From Syngnathus acus (Eukaryota; Chordata; Actinopteri; Syngnathiformes; Syngnathidae): a stretch of 64,000 nucleotides of DNA. The DNA is taken from assembly GCF_901709675.1 (NCBI RefSeq), contig NC_051091.1, positions 9,520,967 through 9,584,966 of the forward strand, given 5' to 3'. The translations under genes were made by a program, and so were the position numbers. This document shows, piece by piece, positions 36,101-47,300 of the stretch; position 1 is the stretch's first letter, and each line of letters begins with the position of its first letter. The notes below the pieces were generated by a model that saw nothing but the letters and a program-made list of their open reading frames with translations, was not told the origin of the DNA and searched no databases.

Positions 36101-38751
36101 TTACCACATGGGACGCCAGTGCTCAGTGGAAGGCAAGCAGTCGCCCGGCCCATCCCGAAGCATTCATGTCTCTGCCTTTCAACTGGCTGTGTTGCTTTAT
36201 TTTTTTTTTTATATCAAATGTGCTGCTACGTCTTTGTGTTTTGCTTAAAACACAAGCGCACATCGGCCATCTGTGCTGCTCCAAGCTTCTCACTCACTGT
36301 GTGCGTGCGTTGATCGGCTATCTGTGCGACATCATTTTGGATCGTCACAGACGGCTTTTTCTTCCTGTTGTCACAGTCAGCAGTTAATTCAGTTCTTTGC
36401 ACCTTGTTTTGGACATGGCTTCTCAATAACCATGCGGAGAGTTTGGATGTCTGTGTGTTCGGCATGGCCATGGCTGCATTGTCGCTTGGTTGGTCCATTT
36501 CTGGCTTGTCCACGAGGCGCATCGTTGCATGTTTTGTGGTACTGTGGTCCGGTTGCCCTGGTTTCATTGGGGCAAACCTCGGGAAAAACAAAATAACACT
36601 ACATTGACCAACATGTGGCAAAAATGAATGGCAACACAATCCATTTGATGAGACAAAATTAGAGAACATATTTATTGAGCTTATCCTCAAATGGTGGCCT
36701 GCCTCGCATTTAATCATTTAACGTCCCACCTCAAATAAACACCATAGAGAAAAATAAGACACAATTCAAATGTCTTAAGTGGTGTCATTTGGATATGACA
36801 AATCCATTGGAAGAAAAAGTAAATATAGTCAAATCCGCATCATCCAATAAGATTGCCAGCGGGCTTGTCTGTTTTGACCATGCTGTTCAGCCAGGTAACT
36901 TTTATTATTTGGAGTCATGCGGGAACTTAGATGAGAGATGGTTGTTTGCTGCTGCATCATTCAAATGAGCTTGTCTTCTAGCATGCTCCTGGCACGTGCA
37001 TGTTCATTATGGGATGCAAATAATGTCACGGTTACATCCCAAGTGTGGCAAGTCTCTTACAGACAGGGCAGATTGATGATCCCAGAAGCATCTATGGAAA
37101 TAGACTTTGGAGGGGTTTTTTTTGTGATGGGAAACATTTGAATTCCCCGTTGAGCACATCAGAAGGTAATTGTGTTTCTGTGCTGTCTGCTGGCCTGTTA
37201 TGTCTCTTCTCCCTCTTCCTGGATGGGTGCTTTTGTAGATGCCAGTCAGCAGCTGGTACTCTCCCCGCCCGAGGCAGGGGCTCGCTTTCATGGTCTCTCT
37301 GGACTTCAAGTTCTACCCCAGGCTGGTCCGCAGCCTGAGCTGCTTGTAGGAAAGCCAGGCGGGACTCCGTATTTCTGGGAGTGTCGCTCTGGTGGGGTGC
37401 CCGCTTTCCCCATCCATGGGCCTGCTGCAGGTCAGTACAGTCCAGCAGGTGGTGGGTGGGGCGGGTGCATGACACTTAACTTATTTCCCGCTAAAAAAGT
37501 GAAGCGTGGAGAGTCTCTGTCACCGAAATCACCAAAGGCCTCTTACCCTACACTTGTCATTTACCTGTCCGTTTCTTTATATTATTATAATAAAGCTACA
37601 TTGGCAAGGGCAGTCTGTGTTGTTCATGGTCAATTAAAAAGAAAAATAGTTCTGTATGTCGTGTCACAAATATTGCTTCCAAGATTCTGCTGCAGAAATT
37701 TGGTATGTGAGAGTCTCAATCGCCAAGCGTGTGGCTGAGAGTTGCCGACTATGATTTGTTCACACTTGCAATCGAACAGAGTTGCGTTGGGTCGCGTTGC
37801 GCGTGTGCCGAGGCGTGCAGTTTGATGGCTCATCTTACGATTGTTGTGAAACAAAATTCATGAAATGTTAATTTCGAGTCGTGTTTGTTTTGACAGGAAC
37901 ATTTTTCCTCCCAGAGGAAGAGCTTATTGTCCTATTTTCTGTAAGGAATTAAATATCTACTGATTCCTGTGGGAGTTGATGCTGGGACAAAAACCTTTGA
38001 AAACTTGTATGGATCAAGAGAAGGGAACAAAAGACAAGCAAAATTTGTTTTGAATTGAATTGTCATTTGTTTTTTTCTGTAAGCCAAGGGGAAAAGACTT
38101 TATTTGATCGTATCCCACAGCCTTAATAAAATGCATACGGTACCCGACTGAACTGAAGCCGGATGGAAAATTTTCCACTTGCCAATCGTTTTGTCTCAAC
38201 GAGACTATTTTGTAAACCAGTCGTCCTAATTTACTCCTCTCTCCAACCCCCGTCTCCTTCCCACCTCTTTCTCACCCCGCTTCCTTTCTATCTTAGACGG
38301 GCAGGGAAACGACGGGAAATGTCCTCATCTGGAGTCGGAAGAATCGGATCCTTCATTCGGGGAACTTTCCAACTGTGATGAAATGAAATCTCCTCACAAA
38401 TCAGAGCTGGAGATCCCCTCGCTGGCCTGCAACGGAACCTCTGCGGGGGCTTTGGGCTCTCCGGAGGGTCCCAAAGCCAAGACTGACCCTGAGAAGAAAT
38501 TCAACTGCAGCATCTGCGGTCAGGCCTTCCGCACCAGGTCCTACCTCAGGAAACATCAGCACAGAGTACACAAAACCCCCAGGGCCCAGTCAGGGTCCGC
38601 TTCGGGTTTGAGCGAGCTGGCCCCCTTCTCGCCGCAGCAGAGCATGTCCCTGCTGGAGTCGTTCGGCTTCCAGATCGTCCAGTCGGCCTTCGCCTCCTCG
38701 TTGGTGGACGCCGACGCGGGTCAGAGCGGGGTGGACTTTGGTGGAAAGTGA
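33192..38751 (+). CDS. patz1: POZ/BTB and AT-hook-containing zinc finger protein 1
   Basis: Nuclear transcription regulator (MAZR). Exons: 33192-34375, 34513-34576, 34664-34835, 35974-36132, optional 37239-37430, and 38297-38751; 677 aa without and 741 aa with the optional exon. ATG 33192 was chosen because MEKLAEPSW leads directly into TYQVSKHSAEMLHNL, the human N-terminus. Domains in order: BTB (about 17-135, with GRFCDVILRVGEESFPAHKAVL), AT-hook KRGRGRPKK (about 230-240), then C2H2 fingers, the first CGACGKAFTEASRLKNH, a block of six contiguous with SHSGEKPY linker, and a last finger CSICGQAFRTRSYLRKH in the final exon. The C-terminus SLLESFGFQIVQSAFASSLV is diagnostic. The donor after exon 4 is GC (GGAAG/GCAAGC). 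Confidence 0.96.
37239..37430 (+). CDS. patz1: Predicted cassette exon of patz1 (64 codons, phase 1-1)
   Basis: Bounded by a TTTTGTAG acceptor and a GCAG/GTCAGT donor, this 192-base segment stays open in the patz1 frame and is symmetric, so inclusion or skipping both keep the last zinc-finger exon in frame. It would insert a Pro/Gly/Leu-rich stretch (contains QQLVLSPPEAGARFHG) between the seventh finger and the C-terminal part. I do not recognise a human counterpart. Supported by splice signals and frame, not by transcripts. Confidence 0.5.
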
Positions 38752-40660
38752 CGCGCACGCTTGGCTTCTAATGTTCCCTATCCCAGCGCACCCAAGTTGC
38801 TCCGTGTTTGACAGTAACTCTGCCTCAAGATTACTCTTGCTTAATGTGTATATTTTTGCCAGACTGCCATATGATTCCTACTTTTTCTACTTTTTCAGAG
38901 TACGGAACGCGCATACACCGTGTTGTAACGATCTTTATAACGAGAAGACATGAAGGCGATCTCTTCTTTGTATCTTGGAGGAAGTTTCATTTGTTTTGAT
39001 TGTTCATAGAGCTTTCTTAGCCGCACGTGACGAATCGACGGATGCACCCGACTCGCTCGCTAATTCCTCTGAAACCATCTTGGCCTTCAGAGCAATGGAC
39101 GACGCGTAACTGTGTATTCACGTTGCTTCGTTTTCCAGACAGGATTGTTCAATCAACGGCAGATTCCAAAATCGGAATCCGCTCAATGCAAGCTAACACA
39201 TCATTGGTCACGTTAGTCACCAAGAGAAGCGAAGCACCGACAGAAGACGAAAGTCAAAGGCACTTTTTAGTTTGCGTTTCACATTTGCGTTTAAATCTGA
39301 ACGTCTTTTGCTTAAACAAATCACGAATGAGGTTGTGGAAGATTTTTTTTTTTTTTTTTTAGATGAAGTGACAAAGCATGCAATGGTCTTTTAGGACGGA
39401 GGGCACGAAAATGTTAACCCTCGAAACATGCCTGTTGGCAATTATGTTCCCCAAATCTTTTGTGTTCAATCCTTGTGTATTCACTGAACGGGGGACCGAG
39501 GTCAGGTAGATTATCATTTATATATTTTATGAAATGTAGATTCTATTTTATTAACTTATTTAAGCCCTCGCTTTTGGGTGCCGTCTCGTTTCTTTGTGTG
39601 CGTTAATGTTTTGGTTTATCAATTTTGATTACTCTCGTAAGTTATGTTTTCGGAGATGTGGATGTGTGTGTTAATTGATCAAGGAGCACCTGGACCAATC
39701 ACAAACAAGTGAGCCGTCTTTTTCGTATGTAACATTCCTCCGAAACGTTTCTGCTGTATCGGGAATATTTGAACGAGCTCCTGCTCAGACGGGAAGGAAG
39801 AACATTTTCTCACGTTTTTGAGTTCCGTTTTGTTTTTCTGTCTCCATTGACCAACATGTTTGTCTCACCATGTGTAGTGCGTGTGTTCCATCTCCTACAT
39901 TTTGTTTTGATTAGAGAGTAACTGATTCTATATTATTTATGATTATATATAGTGAATTGTAACAAGTGTATATACACCATCCATATGCACATTTTATAAA
40001 TATATATAAATATCGAACCAACCAATGAGGTTTGTAACCGGTGGACCTGTACATAAGCAGATTGTTTTGGTTTTGTCCGTTGTCCTGTTGTGCTAGAAGC
40101 TTGTTAAGTTATCTTGCGTTACGTCTTTGGCTGAGTGTCAATCAACTACGTGCGAGCTCATCGCATAGCGCTTTTTATTTGTCATTTTCTCGTGATCCAC
40201 TCTGCCATAGAAGGCTTGTGTTGTCATTTGAGGACAAAGTGAGTTTGCTTTCACTCACATTGGTACTTCTTTGTAAAAGATGTTTTGTTTTCCTTTTAAA
40301 TCTTTGGCTTTCTTCTTTCGGTCTGTTGCAAAGTGCCTTCCACATACTGATTGTGCACAGCAGTGGATTTAAAGGTTGTCTTTTGGAGAATTGTACCGTG
40401 ACTTGGATTGGGACTTTTTATTTTTTACAAAATACACAGAAAATGTACAGTATCTCAACTTGGTATTCCTATATGGTTACATACAAAACAAAACACGCAT
40501 ACAAAAAAAAAAGCTTTTAAAATGTTCGCTACATGTTTTGTTATAACGTCTTTGGACATATTTCAGTATAAGCAGCATACTTTTCTACAGTATAAATCTT
40601 TGTTTTTGTACTCTGTTATTCAGTCTCTTGTTGCCAGAGAGACAAGGATCCAATAAATTG
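38752..40660 (+). other. patz1: Long patz1 3' UTR
   Basis: About 1.9 kb of T-rich sequence without a recognisable protein follows the patz1 stop and ends at a single clear AATAAA (40652-40657). Several ATTTA-like elements occur. Open frames in this part (for example 40041-40520) are hydrophobic by T-richness and match nothing. Confidence 0.6.
40652..40657 (+). promoter_or_regulatory. patz1: Poly-A signal of patz1
   Basis: AATAAA in a local context followed by a TG-rich stretch; the next gene, slc2a11-like, is convergent and ends at 41537. Confidence 0.5.
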
Positions 40661-41536
40661 CAATGGAAAAGCCCTTGACATTGACACCGTTATTAATATA
40701 TCCTTATATGATCCCACAAAGTTTCATTAAAACACTAAACTGTTTGACGGATTTACCAGGAGACATTTTGTTTGTCCACACATTATAGGGGTTTTACACA
40801 TTCGGTACAACTAATCTGCCAAGTTGCTGACACACACACACGCAATTTGAATTAACTACATGAAAAAAAAATACAACTTGTTACTATGCAGAGGCCGTCT
40901 CATACAAATACAAGTATAACGCAAAATATTTGATTGGCCTTTGTTTAAAACACAAAGCAGAACAGCCGAGATAAACATATTTAAAAAGATCATGATATTC
41001 AGTCATCATTGAAACGGATAGTGTGTGGACATTTATACCGTAGATGCAATTTGTGAGGGTGGACACGGTCTAAATACATAAGTTATTATTTTACCTACCT
41101 ATCGACCAGTGATGTCAAGAAAGCAAAACAATTCAATGTTCATCCACTAGAGGGCAGAATGTACAAATACCCTGTTGCTCTTCATGCAAATTGAACAGTT
41201 TTTCCACAACAAAAGCTCAGTTTTCCCTATGCTGTAGATTTGTGAGTAAAATGAGACAAGATTATCATTATTTCAATTTATAGATGATGCTGTTTGGATA
41301 TTTTTTGAGTGGTTTGCTGTGAATTCATATCTCATGTATCAACAAATGCTGGGGAAACAATGTGCTCCGACAACATGATAAAGCCTGTCCTCCACCCCAT
41401 CCACCATACAATATCATTTTACTTACACAAATATACATTTCTGCAGTAGAGTTATCTGAACCCAGAATAATTTTGCTATTTTCTATCAAAGTGCACATAA
41501 GTGAAAATAAAAAAAAAAGTTCTATTAGACTAAATT

Positions 41537-44500
41537 TCACCAGGTAGTGGATGGACACACTTCGCCCAGCTGATACTGAATCTGACTACTGTGCGCTTCC
41601 TCATTTTTAAAGTTGAGCACGTGGAATTCGCCAGTGATGGCTGATAACGACTTGCCCTTGGTCTCCGGCAGGAACAGGCCAACATACAGCGCAGAGAGCA
41701 GACACACAGTCCCGAAAGGCACAAAACAATACTGGCGTGCTGTGCTCTGTGAAACAAAACCCAAATTTGATTAAGTGCGTCTTTGAGCATTACAGTAACT
41801 CCAAGTGGGTATACATATGTAATGTTCTAGATTTTTTTTACTACTCAAACTCTATTAAAGGAGATGAAGTCTGTCATACTACTACTTTGGTGCTACACGT
41901 GAAAGCGTATTGTCATAAAGTGATTTGGGCTGGGCGACCAAATGCAGCTTGGACCAGGCAGGGTTTATTGGAGAACTCAAAAGACTATAAGAAGCTCGAT
42001 TAGGGACGAGAATAACGGAACAAAAAGACAAGATAAAGACAAAATGAAGACAAGAACGACGACGAGAGATGCAAACAATCCGAAAGGGGAGTGAGGGGCA
42101 GACAGGACTTATATACGCGACAGGTAATGAGAGGCAGGCGACTGTGATTAGTACATAGATTGAGAGTAGACACAGGAAGGGAGGGGCGAGCACACAAACC
42201 CTGACAGAACTAATAACAACCTACACATAATGGACTGACCGGGGGCGAGTCGTGACACGTATAGGAATGGGCTTCTGTCAATAATAATAATAATATCTTT
42301 CAATACTTTAAAATAAATAAATAAACTCATAAAATTAATGCGGAAAAAAAAAACAGCATCCATAATTCTGAATTGTGCGATATTAATAAGGGTCAGGTTA
42401 CACTACTGTATCGTACAATGGTAAAACAAATGTACCCTACCACTAGAAATGGAAAGATCATTCCCACGACGAAGAGATTGAGCCACATCATAGAGCCGGC
42501 GATCATGTAGGCCGCCGGCCGAGCAGTTTGGTTGAAGATCTCTGTGGGCAGGACTCCAGTCACACCAGCTAGAAGTGGACACAAACAAGATATTAGACAT
42601 AACATGAATCAAAAACAGTCAGGACATTTCCTTATCATTCCTAATAATTGTCTCGGGTTGAAATATTGAATTTAATACATCAAATATCAACAATAGCTAC
42701 TGTATGAGAGGCCTACTTTGCTTAAGGTTTCATGCTTCTACCACTATTAGGTGTCATTTCCACAGACCTGGTCCCATGCCAAAGCTGAGGATGTAGGTGA
42801 AGATGCAGGCCATGCTCAGGTAAGGCATCCAGGATATTAAGTGCTTTTGTGATGTCACAGTGTGCACAGTCAATGTTAAGTAAGGCCATGTGAACACAGA
42901 AAGAGAACATCACATCTGGTCTGACTTGGACTGTTCTACAGTGATCTTACAAAGCCTACTCAGTTCTTTAGTTATACTTGCACACTGGCATATCAACAGG
43001 GGTGTGTAGACTTTTGGTTCTATCCACTACATGCACTGAGCATTTACATGTAAGTTGAGTACCTCAAAAGACAAAGCAAAGGTGAAGACAACAGCCCAGA
43101 CGGTCATGAGGATATAGCCTCCCATCAGCATGAACCTCCGACCTTTGCGCTCGATCAGCAGGTTCTGAAATCATGTCATATCAGGACTACAATCCGCGCT
43201 CTCCTGCGGCTAAAATACACAACGGCTCTCAATGTGATTCTGCGCAACTCGACACCACCACAAGGTGAGGACAATTCTATACAGCAACACTTGAGACAAA
43301 CTACTCTTCTGTGCAGCTCTTATGTGAGCGACTTACACACATGATGCAGGCTGTGAACTCGCACGTGCCCGTGCCGATTGTGACATACTGGATTTGCTCG
43401 TTTGATATTCCAGCTTCTTTGAAGACATAGGATGCATAGAAGTAGATCTAGAAGACAGACAGGAACATGACTTTTAGAAGATGAGAAAGTAAAGAAAGAT
43501 AGAAACTACTGTATACAATAAAAAAAACTAATACAAATGAATAATGTGAGTCTGAAATGCAAACAAAGGGTTCACTCCTTCCTAAGTTTATTACATAATT
43601 CTGTTAATACTCTCATCTTTAAATCCATCAAGTATGCAGTTAAACTGAAGGCAACTTGTGGCCAAGGGAATTAAAACGTACTGGTGTCACGGATCGGAAT
43701 GGAGCAGGGCGACCAAATGCAGCTTGGACCAGGGTTTATTGAGGGAAAAGGTAGTTGGAAGAGAGGATAAGGGGAACAAACTAACAGAACTGGCAAACTG
43801 ACATAACTTAACTGACCGGCTGGCTAACTGAAACAGACTTGACAACGACATTAACCAAAAAGACACGCAGACAGGACTTATATACGCGACAGGTAACAAG
43901 AGGCAGGTGACCGTGATTAGTAGTGAGTTGACACAGGAAGGGAGGGGCGAGTACACAGGCGGACAGAAACCATGACAACCTTCATATAATAACACAACCG
44001 GGGACGAGTGGTGACAACTAGAGATCTTTTTAGCTACACCAGTACAATCCAATTAGATTTGCATCATACTTTGAGCTGTTCTCATATTGTAAATTAAGCT
44101 AACCAAAATATTAGAAACACTTCACACACCTTTTGGACTCAAGGACCCCATAAGATTTTTTTTTTCCAAGGGCATAACATGAGTGCCTCTAATTGTCATC
44201 TGAATGAATCTTTTTGTGAATATTTCTACCTAAATATTCATGACCTGTTTAATAGAAATGAACTTACCTGTATGTGTTGCCATTCACATTTTTATGCATC
44301 TTTTAATTTTTAATTTGGAAATGCAAAACCCACCACCAGATCGTCTCGAATTTCCAATCAACTTGTCAACTCGCTTGTAAGGATACAGTAGCCACAACAT
44401 CTGATCCAGCACGCTGGTGTCAGTGACACCACTACTGGAGACTTCTAGAACATTCATAAAGGTCATACCGAGTCGTTGCCGCACAGCTGCATGGCGCTGC

Positions 44501-46260
44501 TGATGACCATGATGGAGATGAGCTGCCAGCGCACGGAGCGGTCACGGAAAAGCTCCCATGGCCCGCAGGGCTTCATGCCTTTGGTTTCGGCTTGTTCCTC
44601 GAGGATCTCAGCCAGTTCGCTGCTCTCGACCTCACAGCCATGCAACCGTCGTAAAGCTGAGGAGTAGCGAGACCACCGAATTGGGAAAGTTTGATGAACT
44701 GTATGTTATTTTCAAGCATGTACTAACCATTGATGCAGGCCTCCTTGTCCCCCCTGTCGATGAGTAAGTATCTGGGGCTTTCTGGGAACCAGGGCAGGGT
44801 AAGGAGCTGAATCAAGCCAGGAATGGCGTTACTGGCAAGAAGATACTGCCAACATGGTTCACTGCCCAATATCTCTCTAGAAGGGAAAGATCCTGTGTTA
44901 TATTCACATGATTTAATTCCAAACATCCATTTTCTTTTGTGCTTGAGGCAGACATGGTCAGCACGCTGCTTTAATCATTATTATTGCTCCTCTTATTACT
45001 TTTCTTAATCCTCACCTGAGTCCCACTACTTGTCCTAATACGACTCCAAAGGATGTAAAAACTGCAGAGGACAAGGACACAGCCCCTCTGAGATGCTTTG
45101 GTGCACTTTCTCCAAAATACATGGGTTGCACATTCATGCTGATTCCTGCAAGAAAGACAGAAGCCTCTGGAGTATCTGTTATTTCACGATGAGCAACGAG
45201 ACACTATATAACAAACCTGCATTTATTCCAATCAGGACACGTGACAAAATGATCATTTCAACAGATCGGGCAGCTCTACTTGTCAAAGCCAAGAGAGCAC
45301 CGCTTAGGAGGAAAATGTTGTTGAGCAGCAGGCATTTTTTCCTTGTTAAATAAAAAAAAGAAAGAAAAAAGATGAAATGAAATGATGATTCTGAGGCTCT
45401 GGGTTCCGTGGTTGTTACCTCCCGAAGCAAATGGACATGGGCCCCGCGATGATAGCCCCCACAAGACCACCGAGTGAGAAGATGGAGACGATGATGGTCC
45501 ACACCAGAGTCACCTGGTAGTCCTCCAGCTGGATGGCCCAGCGCTCCATGAAGGTCTCATTGATGAAGGTCTGTATGAACTGCAAGAAGACGTTACGCTT
45601 CAGCACTCATCATTGTTTGGATATAATATTAAGTATTGACTATACTGCATTAAGCTGCTCCAATATTTTATTATTTAAACTTTTTTTTTAATTAAATTTG
45701 AAATTAGAAGTTGTGAAATATGTTGAGAGCCCACTATATATATAAATGTAGTATTGTTCAATTCATGTTAAGTAGTAATCTGGTAATAAAAAAATAAAAA
45801 AAATAAAATTAAATAAAATTAAATAAATGATACATAAGGAGCTTTGGGCATTTTTTAAAGAAGGAATAAACTGACAGTATTAGGTGCATTCATGATAGCC
45901 AGGTTGTATCCATACTGGAGAGTTCCTCCAATGGCTGCAGATGCAACCATGAGCACCAATGTCAAAGATCTGCTCTGTAATACACAAAATTAGATACACA
46001 CTTTTACATATTTTGCAGGAAAGTTGCTTGAAACACTTGCATATTGGTCTAAGTTAGAGTCATAAATAAAATAGAATGATCATATACTTTTGAAATTATT
46101 TATTTGGCTCGTTAAAATAATATGATGACGTAACAATTACGAGTTGGGAGCTTTTCTTTGAGCACTTAAACAATGCTACACAAAAATTCGAAAAATTCTG
46201 GAATAATCAATGATTGATTATTGTTAATTTATCTACCTTTTGTTGCGCATCGTGCGACAT
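41537..46260 (-). CDS. slc2a11: Class II facilitative hexose transporter, GLUT11 (SLC2A11) type
   Basis: Twelve-helix plasma-membrane sugar carrier of the major facilitator superfamily. Minus-strand exons are 46260-46237, 45974-45876, 45579-45419, 45341-45217, 45145-45016, 44876-44728, 44656-44469, 43447-43337, 43164-43063, 42843-42768, 42568-42441 and 41746-41537, total 500 aa. Signatures: GGTLQYGYNLAIMNAP (TM1), GRKKCLLLNN, GINAGISMNVQPMYFGE, PESPRYLLIDRGDKEAC, WELFRDRSVRWQL, ERKGRRFMLMGGY, SFGMGPAGVTGVLPTEIFNQ and PETKGKS. These match human SLC2A11 best; fish carry several copies (slc2a11a, slc2a11b, slc2a11-like) and I cannot say which this is. In medaka the slc2a11b copy is linked to pigment cells. 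Two copies of a dispersed repeat lie in its introns. Confidence 0.92.
41929..42258. repeat. Dispersed repeat, copy A, in slc2a11-like intron
   Basis: Shares with copy B (43684-44018) the blocks GCGACCAAATGCAGCTTGGA, GGACTTATATACGCGACAGG, GACACAGGAAGGGAGGGGCG and a terminal GTGACA, in the same orientation and order. The left end appears shorter than copy B. No coding capacity; class not assigned (a solo LTR or a non-autonomous DNA element are both possible). Confidence 0.8.
43684..44018. repeat. Dispersed repeat, copy B, in slc2a11-like intron
   Basis: Begins TGTCACGGATCGGAATGG and ends AGTGGTGACA, so the outermost TGTCAC/GTGACA are inverted. It is homologous to copy A about 1.7 kb away. No clear target duplication was found at the ends. 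Confidence 0.8.
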
Positions 46261-47300
46261 CTTGGTCAAGTCAAAGTAGTCCCCGGTTAGTCGGTTCGGT
46301 CCAACTCCAAGCAATCAGGTACCGAACGAGGCTTTACTCCTTTCGGCGGTGACGTCAGCCGCAGGGCGGGTGATCTGTCCACTACAGAGCTATGGTGTTT
46401 ATTTTGTGTCAATAAGTTGAAAGAAAACGTTTTCAAATGCAAGCAAAACATAGACTACACATTTGCATTTCACACAAAATCCTTTTGGCTTCACTTTACT
46501 GCATATTATAGTGTGGTCCATGTTAAATCTGTAGTGACATACTAGATCCACATGGTGTCACTGTTGCTAAATCTGTAGTGACATATTAAATCCACATGGT
46601 GTCACTGTTTTCCTTCCTTTCCTTTCCACTCAAACGCATTGTAAATAGATAAGCGTCACATCTCAAATTCGGTATCATTTTGGAATCATTTCCGAAGTAT
46701 ATATATTTGTTAATATTTATTTACTGCCGTAGTTTGTGTGTTCCTTCTAAAGTTTATATTTCAACCTTTAATTTAATACGAAAAAAGGAAAACTAAAAAG
46801 TGGCAAACTAGGCTCATATATTGCACAAGTTCTGCTGGAATAATTTTTACGATTATTTTTTATTATGAATTACAGAGCTGTATTATTTAATAGAAAGTCA
46901 CTCAAGAATAAACTAGATATTAAATTATGTGGGAGGAGGGCGCATAATATAGAGTTAACAAAAAATATGACATACAAGGAGTGACTAATGAGGTGCCACC
47001 CTCTTAATATCCTCGCCTCTGATTGGCCTGCCTCTAAGGGTCTTCCACTGGTTTCCTCAATTGAACGCACACTTACGTTTCAAGGTCCTGCGTTAGATTA
47101 AGTCCATGCTTATTTTGTTTTTCCTCGAAAAATATCCTCGCCTGATATATTTACTGTAGTGTGCGTGTTATTTTGTGTGTACACGTCATCAGCGAGTTTA
47201 AATGTTGATTTGCTGGATCCCAAGTGCGCCCTCTCAGCACACATTTCGCTCAAACTGGCCGACAAATTGCCTTAGTTGAGACCACAAGTGGTCGGACACC
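46261..47300. promoter_or_regulatory. Divergent intergenic region between slc2a11-like and tgfa
   Basis: About 1 kb between the two start codons, containing both promoters. It is A/T-rich in the middle with a somewhat GC-richer patch at 46270-46380 next to the slc2a11-like start. A 44-base tandem duplication lies at 46524-46609. No specific factor site is assigned. Confidence 0.45.
46524..46609. repeat. Two-copy 44-bp tandem repeat with internal inverted repeat
   Basis: The unit starting TAAATCTGTAGTGACATA occurs twice with few differences. Within each unit AGTGACA and TGTCACT are inverted, so each copy could form a small hairpin. Confidence 0.85.
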
